From the NCBI GenBank assembly GCA_023265355.1, contig JAHFTZ010000106.1, positions 1 to 7,388 of the forward strand: a stretch of 7,388 bases of DNA, written 5' to 3'. Numbering within the stretch: position 1 is the stretch's first letter; every line of letters begins with the position of its first letter. A model generated the notes under the pieces. That model was given only the letters and a program-made list of their open reading frames with translations, was not told the DNA's origin and did not search any database. Positions 1 through 6,245 of the stretch are shown here, in pieces. The translations under genes and the position numbers were made by a program. The stretch is from Terriglobus sp. Lineage in GTDB: Bacteria > Acidobacteriota > Terriglobia > Terriglobales > Acidobacteriaceae.

Positions 1-1340
1 GTCTCTCGGGCGTGCTCTCATGGCGCACCAGCCACAATCAATTCGCCATCGGCTCCGCATGGGACCACGGTTCGCTCACCTTCCAGCAGAGTGGGCAGTA
101 CGGCTACCTGAATCCGGACGGCATCACCGTTACGCGCATCCCCGTATTTCTCGACGGATCAACCAGCGTGGACGACGTACCTCAAGATAACCGCGTGAAC
201 CTGCATGGGAGCACGAACACGCCCAGCTTCTTTCTGAGCGACACCCTCTCCGTGGGCAAGTGGGTCTTCAACGCCGCCGGCCGCTACAACCACACCAACA
301 TCAACAACTTCGATCGCCTGCCGCCCACCTCTTATCGAGGCACGCTCACCGCTATCAATATCTTCCAGCGCTTCAATCCCTCAGCCGGTGTCGTCTACAA
401 AGCATCGGGCCTTCTGCACGCCTACTTCGATTACAGCGAAAGCAGCCGTGCCCCCACCTCCACCGAACTCGGTTGCGCCGATCCGGACTTCCCCTGCAGT
501 CTGCCGAACGCGCTTGTCAGCGATCCTCCTCTCAAGCAGGTCGTCAGCCGCACCTACGAGATGGGCGTGCGTGGCAACCAGGACGGCAACCTCCGCTGGA
601 ACCTCGGTTTCTTTCATACCAATAACTACGACGATCTTCTCTTCGTCGCATCGCAACAGACTGGCTACGGTTTCTTCCAAAACTTCGGCAAGACGCGCCG
701 CATGGGCGTGGAAGCTGCCGTCTCCGCACATCTGCGCCGCCTCGATGCAGGCGCGGAGTACACCTTCCTGAACGCCACCTACCAGAGCTCGCAGATCATC
801 GGCAGTGGCAGCAACAGCACCAACACAAACGCGCTCGACGGTGCCCCGGGCGTGCCCGATGGAGGCAACATCACCATCTCTCCCGGCAACCGGATTCCCC
901 AGGTACCGCAACACATGATGAAGCTCTACACGGACTACCATCCGCTGCGAAAGCTCTCAGTCAACGCGGACTTTAACCTGATCGGGGCCTCGTATGTTCG
1001 CGGCAACGAAAACAATCAGCACCAGCCCGATGGCGTCTACTACCTCGGATCCGGCCAAAGCCCCGGTTACGGTGTCGTCAATCTCGGTACGCGCTACAAG
1101 TTCAACACGCACTATGAACTCTTCGCGCAGATCAACAACTTATTAAACCGCCACTACTACACCGCGGGCCAGCTTGCTTCTACACCCTACGACGCCAACG
1201 GCAACTTTACGCCCCGACCCTTTGCTTCGGTTCAACTCGACGGCGAGGCCGAGTTCCCCATCCGCAACACGACCTTCCTTTCGCCAGGAGCACCCGTGAC
1301 CGTCTTCGGCGGCCTCAAGGTCTCGTTCGGAAAGCGATAG
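1..1340 (+). CDS. TonB-dependent outer-membrane receptor, C-terminal beta-barrel part (5' truncated)
   Basis: The reading frame is open from base 3, is cut by the left window edge, and ends at TAG 1338-1340, giving 445 visible residues. There is no plug domain or signal peptide in view; what is visible is barrel sequence, with alternating aromatic/polar strands and long Asn/Ser/Gly-rich loops. Family hallmarks include YFDYSESSRAPTSTELGCAD followed by PCSLPNA and DPPLKQVVSRTYEMGVRG, then GFFHTNNYDDLLFVASQ, and a late ELFAQINNLLNRHYYTAG strand pair typical of TonB-dependent receptors. Such proteins import siderophores, cofactors or glycans across the outer membrane using TonB energy. The ligand cannot be told from the barrel alone. 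The last strand (GGLKVSF) is followed by GKR, so the terminal residue is not the usual aromatic one. The gene converges on the Nif3-like gene with 7 bp between stops. The internal GTG at base 12 is not the true start. Confidence 0.9.
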   Translation, partial: LSGVLSWRTSHNQFAIGSAWDHGSLTFQQSGQYGYLNPDGITVTRIPVFLDGSTSVDDVPQDNRVNLHGSTNTPSFFLSDTLSVGKWVFNAAGRYNHTNINNFDRLPPTSYRGTLTAINIFQRFNPSAGVVYKASGLLHAYFDYSESSRAPTSTELGCADPDFPCSLPNALVSDPPLKQVVSRTYEMGVRGNQDGNLRWNLGFFHTNNYDDLLFVASQQTGYGFFQNFGKTRRMGVEAAVSAHLRRLDAGAEYTFLNATYQSSQIIGSGSNSTNTNALDGAPGVPDGGNITISPGNRIPQVPQHMMKLYTDYHPLRKLSVNADFNLIGASYVRGNENNQHQPDGVYYLGSGQSPGYGVVNLGTRYKFNTHYELFAQINNLLNRHYYTAGQLASTPYDANGNFTPRPFASVQLDGEAEFPIRNTTFLSPGAPVTVFGGLKVSFGKR

Positions 1341-1347
1341 CGGACCT

Positions 1348-2262
1348 CTACTTTCCCGTGGGTGGATGCTCCGGATTCCAGAGCGGCTGTCCTGCAAGGA
1401 TATGATCGACCTGCATCCCCGGGAACAGTGTGCGCAGTTCCTGCGCACACTGTTCCATTCCAGGCTCCTCTGAAACTTCATGTCCCAGCAGGATGAGCGC
1501 CTTCGGCCGTCCCTGCGCTACAGCGTCGCGCACATACTCGACCGTCTCCCATTCGCTGGCTTCGCCCGCGATCAGCAGCTCAACCTGCGGCTGGTTCAGT
1601 GCGAGCACCTGCCTCGACAGTCCCGACGACCCCGGCAGTAAAGCCACATGCGAGAGCGCAAGGTTGGGATCGCCTTCGACGCGAAGCGTGCGGATATGCA
1701 ACTTCAGCTCGAGCGCGCTGGCAAGCTGACCAAGCGTCGTCTGCGGAATGGTGACGAAGTACTGGCCAAAGGGACCAGACGGATGCGGATAGTTTTCCCA
1801 TCCAAGCGCCTTATAGGTGCCAGCCAGAATGTGATCTCCAGCACGGTCGGCATGGATCTCGTCATGCAGGCGGTACACGACGAGATGGTGCTGCTCGATG
1901 TAAGCGCGCTTTTCTTTGTAGACAGGATCGTTGACGAACGCCGTCGTGTCGTCCCTGTGATTGTAGAAGGTGGGTTCGTGACTAATGATCAGGTTATCGC
2001 CGCGTCGAACCGCCTCCCGCAGAACATCCATCGTGTCGAGGAAGGTCGTTGCGATCCCCTTCACCGGAGTGGAGGGATCTCCAGCCTTGAGCGTGTCCAC
2101 CGTATCCGGAGGCGGCGTCGGTGCATAGCGATGTTGAATGCGTAACCACGCCTCACCCGCGCTCAGGCCCTGCGCGTTAGCCGTTCCATGGAGAAGACCG
2201 AGGCCGCAGAGAAAGATGGAAACACTTCGACGGGTGGGGCTCATTGCAAAGGGAAGTCGCAT
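1348..2262 (-). CDS. Secreted Nif3-like (DUF34/YbgI family) putative dinuclear-metal protein
   Basis: 304 residues from ATG 2262. A longer frame runs up to 2514 but would overlap the divergent aminotransferase gene and add an unconvincing N-terminus. An alternative ATG at 2244 would give 298 residues. Residues 1-30 look like a Sec signal peptide: TRR, then hydrophobic SVSIFLCGLGLLHG, then an AxA-type site at TANA|Q. The mature part follows the Nif3 pattern: VKGIATTFLDTMDVLREAV (67-85), SHEPTF (94-99), HDEIHADRAGDHILAGTYKALGW (133-155), and a C-terminal IAGEASEWETVEYV plus LLGHEVSEE (258-266). In Nif3 proteins the N-terminal His pair, the Asp after the HxN region and the C-terminal GHxxxE bind two metal ions. 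Here H95, the H133/H137/D143 group, H261 and E265 are the likely equivalents, while the classic HHP is replaced by SHEP. Substrate and role are unknown for most of the family. Export is the odd point, since well-studied members are cytosolic. The gene is divergent from the aminotransferase. Confidence 0.8.
   Translation of the reverse strand: MRLPFAMSPTRRSVSIFLCGLGLLHGTANAQGLSAGEAWLRIQHRYAPTPPPDTVDTLKAGDPSTPVKGIATTFLDTMDVLREAVRRGDNLIISHEPTFYNHRDDTTAFVNDPVYKEKRAYIEQHHLVVYRLHDEIHADRAGDHILAGTYKALGWENYPHPSGPFGQYFVTIPQTTLGQLASALELKLHIRTLRVEGDPNLALSHVALLPGSSGLSRQVLALNQPQVELLIAGEASEWETVEYVRDAVAQGRPKALILLGHEVSEEPGMEQCAQELRTLFPGMQVDHILAGQPLWNPEHPPTGK
1422..1456. repeat. Perfect 16-bp inverted repeat with 3-nt loop inside the Nif3-like gene
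   Basis: Bases 1422-1437 (GGAACAGTGTGCGCAG) are the exact reverse complement of 1441-1456, separated only by TTC. The stem lies in the Nif3-like coding sequence (residues about 269-281, EQCAQELRTLF) and 82 bp past the receptor stop codon. Neither strand has a T-run after it, so it is not a classical intrinsic terminator. It could stabilise or end the receptor transcript, the Nif3-like transcript, or both, because the structure is the same on either strand. The repeat is read directly from the sequence; its role is inference. Confidence 0.85.
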
Positions 2263-2267
2263 GCCCC

Positions 2268-2297
2268 ATCTTAAACACGAACGCTTTACAATGTCCT
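2268..2297 (-). promoter_or_regulatory. Possible promoter of the Nif3-like gene, leaderless type
   Basis: On the - strand, AGGACA (2297-2292, 4 of 6 to TTGACA) is followed after 18 nt by TAAGAT (2273-2268, 4 of 6 to TATAAT). The -10 ends 5 nt before ATG 2262, so transcription would begin at or next to the start codon. The only purine tract before the start (GATGGGGC) is a poor Shine-Dalgarno match. This is a weak consensus call made by eye. Confidence 0.25.
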
Positions 2298-2354
2298 TGC
2301 GAAGGCACGGAGGAACGATCTCTCCGACAAAGCACGATTTTTTTATCTCTTCTG

Positions 2355-2382
2355 TTGCAGAATCGCCGCCATGCCCTAGATT
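2355..2382 (+). promoter_or_regulatory. Possible promoter of the aminotransferase gene, leaderless type
   Basis: TTGCAG (2355-2360, 3 of 6 to consensus) is followed after 16 nt by TAGATT (2377-2382, 4 of 6). The first base 7 nt after the -10 is the A of ATG 2389. There is no Shine-Dalgarno sequence in the bases before the start (CCCTAGATTGCTTAC), unlike the permease and DUF1801 genes, which both have one. Together these fit leaderless transcription. The hexamers themselves are weak. Confidence 0.3.
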
Positions 2383-2388
2383 GCTTAC

Positions 2389-3687
2389 ATGCCAACAAAC
2401 GATCGACGTTCCTTCCTCAAGATGACGGCCTTCGCTGGCGCGTTTTCTACGAACACCCTCTTCCACCAGACCCATGCCACGGACTGGCTCGCCGCTTCTC
2501 GCGCCGTAGGACATCTTGATGCAGCAGAGGTCGCGCAGAACGAGGACTACTGGACCGTAATCCAGCGCGGCTACTCGGTCGACTCGCAGATCATGAATCT
2601 CAATAACGGCGGCGTCTCTCCAGCGCCCATCGTCGTGCAGCAGGCCGTCGAGCGCTTCAACCAGATGACGAACGAGGGGCCGTCATACTTCATGTGGCAG
2701 ATCCTCGACCAGGGCCGCGAGCCGCTGCGGCAGAAGCTTGCCCGCCTCGCAGGTGCCTCGCCCGAAGAGATTGCCATCGATCGCAACGCGACCGAAGCGC
2801 TGAACACCATCATCTACGGCCTCCCCTTGAAGGCCGGCGACGAAGTGATTGGCTGCAAGTTCGACTATCCCAACATGATGAATGCGTATCGCCAGCGCGC
2901 CGAACGCGACGGCATCGTGTACAAGCAGATCACCTTCGAGTTCCCGCTTGAAGACATCAGCGCCATCGTGAAAGCCTATGAGCAGGCCATCACCCCGCGT
3001 ACACGCCTTATCCATGTGACCCATATCGTCAACTGGGTAGGCCAGATCATGCCGGTGCGCGAGATCGCGGACATGGCGCACGCGCATGGCATTGAGGTGA
3101 TCGTCGACGGCGCTCACTCCTTTGGCCTGCTGGACTTCAAGATCCCCGACCTCCACTGCGATTACTTCGGAACCAGTCTGCACAAGTTTCTCTCCGCACC
3201 CATCGGCTCCGGCATGATGTGGGTCAAGCGCGACAAGATCGAAAAGCTCTGGCCGCTAACCTGTTACGGCAATCCTCACAGCCCAGACATTCGCAAATTT
3301 GAAGCGCTCGGAACACGCAGCTTTCCCATCGAGCAGGGCATCGGCGAAGCGATCAACTTCCACGAAGCGATTGGGTCTCGGCGCAAGCAGGAGCGAATCT
3401 TCTACCTGAAAAATTACTGGGCTACGCGTGTAAGCAAGATGCCCGGAGTGAAGTTGCATACCTCACTCGATCCCAGATTCTCCTGCGCCATCTCCGGTGT
3501 CAGCATCGAAGGCGTCACGCCACGACAACTGACGACCGCACTCTTCGACCGCTACAAGATTCACACCGTCGGCATCGACTACGAAAACCTCCACTGCATC
3601 CGCGTCACGCCGCATGTCTACACGAGAGTTGCGGACCTGGACAAATTTGTAAACGCGATGGGTGAAATTGCGAGTAAAAAGGCTTAG
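2389..3687 (+). CDS. Tat-exported class V PLP-dependent aminotransferase-fold enzyme
   Basis: 432 residues, ending at TAG 3685-3687. Residues 5-11 (DRRSFLK) match the twin-arginine core (S/T)RRxFLK, followed by a mild hydrophobic stretch MTAFAGAF and a likely cleavage near QTHA|TD (30), so the enzyme should fold in the cytoplasm with its cofactor and be exported. The class V fold is shown by NLNNGGVSPAP (70-80), RNATEALNTI (132-141, cofactor phosphate loop), IVDGAHSFG (238-246, with D240 for the pyridine nitrogen and H243), GTSLHKFLSAPIGSG (261-275, with K266 as the Schiff-base lysine) and IRVTPHVYT (404-412, with R405 as likely carboxylate binder). All key residues are present, so it is probably active. 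Relatives include isopenicillin-N-epimerase-like and cysteine-desulfurase-like proteins and the Tat-exported PvdN of pyoverdine maturation; the substrate here is unknown. The start at 2389 is set by the Tat motif. Confidence 0.88.
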   Translation: MPTNDRRSFLKMTAFAGAFSTNTLFHQTHATDWLAASRAVGHLDAAEVAQNEDYWTVIQRGYSVDSQIMNLNNGGVSPAPIVVQQAVERFNQMTNEGPSYFMWQILDQGREPLRQKLARLAGASPEEIAIDRNATEALNTIIYGLPLKAGDEVIGCKFDYPNMMNAYRQRAERDGIVYKQITFEFPLEDISAIVKAYEQAITPRTRLIHVTHIVNWVGQIMPVREIADMAHAHGIEVIVDGAHSFGLLDFKIPDLHCDYFGTSLHKFLSAPIGSGMMWVKRDKIEKLWPLTCYGNPHSPDIRKFEALGTRSFPIEQGIGEAINFHEAIGSRRKQERIFYLKNYWATRVSKMPGVKLHTSLDPRFSCAISGVSIEGVTPRQLTTALFDRYKIHTVGIDYENLHCIRVTPHVYTRVADLDKFVNAMGEIASKKA

Positions 3688-3814
3688 CGGAAGAAATTGA
3701 TACCAATCAAACGCGCTTCTCTCCTGACACTTCGGAGATTCTGTAAAAAATTCTCGACCAACCGCTTTGGGATCCACTATCCTGCGCTCACAGTGCAGGA
3801 TAGTGAGGTCTTCG
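3688..3814. other. Intergenic region upstream of the permease
   Basis: 127 bp without a gene. I see no convincing intrinsic terminator for the aminotransferase. Two promoter-like pairs face the permease: CTGACA (3724-3729) with AAAAAT (3746-3751, 16-nt spacer), and TCGACC (3754-3759) with TATCCT (3778-3783, 18-nt spacer). The second -10 lies within the left arm of the dyad at 3775-3805. An independent promoter for the permease is therefore plausible, although read-through from the aminotransferase cannot be excluded. Confidence 0.4.
3775..3805. promoter_or_regulatory. Operator-like dyad directly upstream of the permease RBS
   Basis: CACTATCCTGC (3775-3785) is exactly repeated in inverse at 3795-3805. 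Inward the symmetry resumes with CT/AG (3787-3788 with 3792-3793) after a single G/T mismatch, so 13 of 14 positions pair around a CAC centre. The right arm touches the permease GAGG at 3805-3808, and a promoter-like -10 (TATCCT) sits inside the left arm. As DNA this has the size and symmetry of a dimeric repressor site; as RNA it could form a hairpin flanking the ribosome-binding site. ADOP permease genes in Acidobacteria are often accompanied by PadR-family regulators, so a PadR protein is a reasonable candidate, but no regulator gene is in the window. Confidence 0.6.
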
Positions 3815-6229
3815 ATGCTTCAAAATCTCCGCCATTCCTTCCGCATGCTGGGCAAAAACCCGGGCCTCACACTCACCATTCTCTTCACTCTCGCGCTGGG
3901 AATCGGCGCGAATACGGCCATCTTCACGGTCGATTACGCCACGCTGCTCGCACCTCTTCCATACCCGGAGCCGAATCAACTCGTCCAGGTCTGGTCTAAA
4001 TTGAAGGGCAATCGCAACGGCATCGCCGCACAGGATGTCGTCGACTGGCAACAGCAGAACTCCACGTTCCAGACCATGAAGGCCTACTCCGGCTTTAACT
4101 TCAATCTCGCCAGCAAAGACCAGCCCGAAAATATTGAAGGTCTCCTGGTGACACCGGGCTACTACAACATGCTCGGAAGTCCCTTCTTCCTGGGACGTGA
4201 CCTCCTTCCGGAAGAAGGCGTCGCAGGCAGAGACCACGTCGCCGTTCTTACGCACAAGCTTTGGCTGCACCTGGGCGGCGATCTGCACGTCATCGGGAAA
4301 AACATGCGGATCAACAGCGAACCGTACACCGTCGTCGGTGTTCTGCAGCCCGGACCTGCGGATCGCGGGAACGCACAGATTATCGTCCCCCTCGTCTTCA
4401 AACCCGAGCAGCTCAATCACGACTATCACTGGCTCCTTGTGACCGGTCGACTGAAACCAGGAGTCACGCTGCAGCAGGCGCAGGCAGACATGGACGCCGT
4501 CACGGCGCACATTGCGCAAGCCAATCCCAAGAGCAACAAAGGCTGGGGAGCAAGGGTAGAACCGCTGAAGAACAACTTTCTTCCCAGCGAGCGCAAGCAG
4601 ACGCTCTGGCTCCTTCTCGGCGCCGTCGCTTTCATCCTCTTGATCGCTTGTGTGAACGTGGCCAACCTGTTGCTCGCGCGCGGCCTGGCGCGGCAGAAAG
4701 AACTTGCCATCCGCGGCGCGCTTGGCGCAACGCGCCGCATTATCTTTGGACAGCTGCTCGCGGAAAGCCTTTTGCTGGCGGCGTTCGGCGGCATCCTCGG
4801 TGTCGGCGCGGGCTATGCGATGCTGCGCACCCTCGTCTCCATCATGCCGAAGTATATGTTGCCTTCGGAGGCGAACCTCCAGCTCAACCTTCCCATCCTC
4901 TTCTTCACGCTCGCTTCGACTACGCTCGCAGGACTTCTCTTCGGCAGCATCCCCGCCTGGTACGCCTCGCGTATCGATCCTGGCGAGGCGATGAAAGAAG
5001 GCGGGCGCACTGGCACTGGCGCGGGCAGACATCGCCTGCGGCAATTTCTGGTCATTGGAGAATTTGCTCTCTCCCTCTCTCTGCTCGCCGGTGCTGGCCT
5101 TGCTCTCCACAGCTTCGTCAATCTTCTCCGCGTCGATCTCGGCATGCGCACCGACCACATCATGACCTTCTTTCTCCCTGTGCCCGAGACCCGTTCAAAG
5201 GAACCGGAAAAAGTCGCCGTCTACTACCGGCAGATGCTTGCGAGCATCAACGCCGTTCCCGGTGTCCTTTCGTCCACTGCCTCCACCGGAGTCCCCCTCT
5301 ATGGCACCTTCTTCGGCATGCCCTTTTCCATCGTCGGCAAGCCTGCATATGCGGATCTCTCCCAGCGTCCTGGCTCGGGCTTCGGCATGATCACCCCGGA
5401 TTTCTTCAAGACCTTCGGGATTCAAATAACGCGAGGCCGCGCCTTCAGCGATCAGGACTCCGCCGCTGCCGTCAAGGTCGCCGTCGTCAACGAAACCTTT
5501 GTGAAGAAATTCTTCCCCGGAGTCGACCCGCTACAACAACGCATCTCTGTCGAACAACTCATTCCTGGAGTGACCAAGCTGGGCCCGGCGGTGGAGTGGC
5601 AGATCGTCGGCGTGTATCACGACGTGCGGAACGGGGACTTCCGAGAAAGTAACCCACAGATCCAGGTTCCCTTCTGGCAGATCCCATGGCCCGCCTCCAC
5701 CGTCTCCGTGCGCACCGCCAATGATCCTGCGGCGATGCTCAAGAGCATCGCCGCCGCCGTGCACTCTGTCGATCCGGAGATCGCCCTCGCTAATCCGCAG
5801 ACAATGGAACAGGTCCGCGATCAGGTCCTCTCCAACGACTCCTTCACTCTTATCCTCTTTGTGAGCTTCGCCATCGTCGCTCTGCTCCTCGCCGCGCTGG
5901 GTATCTATGGTGTGATGTCCTTCTCCGTCGCGCAGCGCTCGCACGAGATCGCACTGCGCATGGCACTTGGAGCCAATCGCGCACGCGTAGTCCTCCTTGT
6001 TGTACGTGAAGGCTTCACGCTCGCCTGCGTCGGTATGGCCTTTGGTCTGGGAGGCGCTTACTTCGTCGGCCGTGGCATGCAGAGCACGCTCTACGGCGTG
6101 GGCAAGATGGACTTCAGCGTCTTCGGTCTCGTGGCTCTCTTACTGTTACTCGCAGCCGTGATCGCATGCCTTATCCCCGCTCGCCGCGCTGCGTCCGTTC
6201 ATCCCATGCAGGCACTGCGCGCGGAGTAA
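3815..6229 (+). CDS. ADOP-type ABC transporter permease (duplicated MacB/FtsX permease)
   Basis: 804 residues from ATG 3815, chosen because GAGG at 3805-3808 lies 6 nt upstream and the protein then begins MLQNLRHSFRMLGKNPG, the usual ADOP start. A longer frame from 3767 would run through the dyad. The inner-membrane protein has two halves. In half one, TM1 (about 18-38, LALGIGANTAIF) is followed by a periplasmic MacB-like domain (about 40-260) and an FtsX domain with TMs near 263-285, 313-337 and 359-382, including RQKELAIRGALGATRRII (293-310). In half two, a TM near 409-430 is followed by a periplasmic domain (about 440-670) and an FtsX domain with TMs near 675-698, 725-750 and 768-787, including RSHEIALRMALGANRARVV (708-726). 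It ends with PARRAASVHPMQALRAE. Length and layout are normal for the family. No ATPase is encoded nearby. Relatives of MacB transmit mechanical force or export substrates; the cargo of ADOP proteins is not established. It converges on the DUF1801 gene. Confidence 0.93.
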   Translation: MLQNLRHSFRMLGKNPGLTLTILFTLALGIGANTAIFTVDYATLLAPLPYPEPNQLVQVWSKLKGNRNGIAAQDVVDWQQQNSTFQTMKAYSGFNFNLASKDQPENIEGLLVTPGYYNMLGSPFFLGRDLLPEEGVAGRDHVAVLTHKLWLHLGGDLHVIGKNMRINSEPYTVVGVLQPGPADRGNAQIIVPLVFKPEQLNHDYHWLLVTGRLKPGVTLQQAQADMDAVTAHIAQANPKSNKGWGARVEPLKNNFLPSERKQTLWLLLGAVAFILLIACVNVANLLLARGLARQKELAIRGALGATRRIIFGQLLAESLLLAAFGGILGVGAGYAMLRTLVSIMPKYMLPSEANLQLNLPILFFTLASTTLAGLLFGSIPAWYASRIDPGEAMKEGGRTGTGAGRHRLRQFLVIGEFALSLSLLAGAGLALHSFVNLLRVDLGMRTDHIMTFFLPVPETRSKEPEKVAVYYRQMLASINAVPGVLSSTASTGVPLYGTFFGMPFSIVGKPAYADLSQRPGSGFGMITPDFFKTFGIQITRGRAFSDQDSAAAVKVAVVNETFVKKFFPGVDPLQQRISVEQLIPGVTKLGPAVEWQIVGVYHDVRNGDFRESNPQIQVPFWQIPWPASTVSVRTANDPAAMLKSIAAAVHSVDPEIALANPQTMEQVRDQVLSNDSFTLILFVSFAIVALLLAALGIYGVMSFSVAQRSHEIALRMALGANRARVVLLVVREGFTLACVGMAFGLGGAYFVGRGMQSTLYGVGKMDFSVFGLVALLLLLAAVIACLIPARRAASVHPMQALRAE
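5729..5754. repeat. Perfect 12-bp inverted repeat with 2-nt spacer inside the permease gene
   Basis: GCGGCGATGCTC (5729-5740) is the exact reverse complement of 5743-5754, with AA between. It is in phase with the codons for AAMLKSIAA (permease residues 639-647). Codon bias for GC-rich Ala codons explains part of the pairing. No function is evident. Confidence 0.75.
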
Positions 6230-6245
6230 CTACTCGGCTTTTTTT
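6221..6245 (+). terminator. Possible intrinsic terminator of the permease transcript
   Basis: GAGT (6224-6227) pairs with ACTC (6232-6235) around the loop AACT. After a G/G mismatch, GC (6221-6222) pairs with GC (6237-6238), and seven T's follow at 6239-6245. The stem is short and imperfect. It spans both convergent stop codons, and the T-run is the antisense of the Lys-Lys codons at the end of the DUF1801 protein. The T-run serves only the + strand. Confidence 0.4.

Larger units (their letters stand above)
2263..2388. other. Divergent intergenic region between Nif3-like and aminotransferase genes
   Basis: This 126-bp region separates two divergent starts and must hold both promoters. Besides the two weak promoter candidates it has a 7-T run at 2338-2344 and a short dyad CGGAG (2308-2312) / CTCCG (2322-2326) with a 9-nt spacer. 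The T-run is 11 nt from the dyad, so the two do not form a terminator. No RNA gene or small ORF is evident. Confidence 0.6.

Noticed and set aside
381..941. A 186-codon - strand frame opposite the receptor gene
   Set aside because: It is antisense to a well-supported TonB-receptor frame and shows no recognisable family features.
2308..2344. Short dyad CGGAG/CTCCG followed by a T-run, as a terminator
   Set aside because: The stem is only 5 bp with a 9-nt loop and the T-run starts 11 nt after it; the region also lies between divergent starts, where a terminator is not expected.
2263..2514. N-terminal extension of the Nif3-like protein to an upstream start at 2514
   Set aside because: It would overlap the aminotransferase gene by 126 bp, and it would bury the signal peptide behind 84 residues of unconvincing sequence.
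3697..3725. TTGATA at 3697-3702 as the -35 of a permease promoter
   Set aside because: The hexamer is good (5 of 6) but at the proper distance only TCTCCT is found, which is not a -10.
3767..3814. Upstream ATG at 3767 as the permease start
   Set aside because: The extra 16 residues run through the operator-like dyad and have no family match; ATG 3815 has a good RBS and the usual ADOP N-terminus.
3788..5158. A 456-codon open frame on the - strand, opposite the permease
   Set aside because: It lies wholly antisense to a clear permease frame, its translation is charged and low in recognisable motifs, and long antisense frames are expected in GC-rich DNA.
4261..5652. A 463-codon + strand frame within the permease gene
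   Set aside because: The translation is Arg/His/Ser/Pro-rich with no domain, as expected of an out-of-frame reading of the permease gene, whose own frame is intact and domain-rich.
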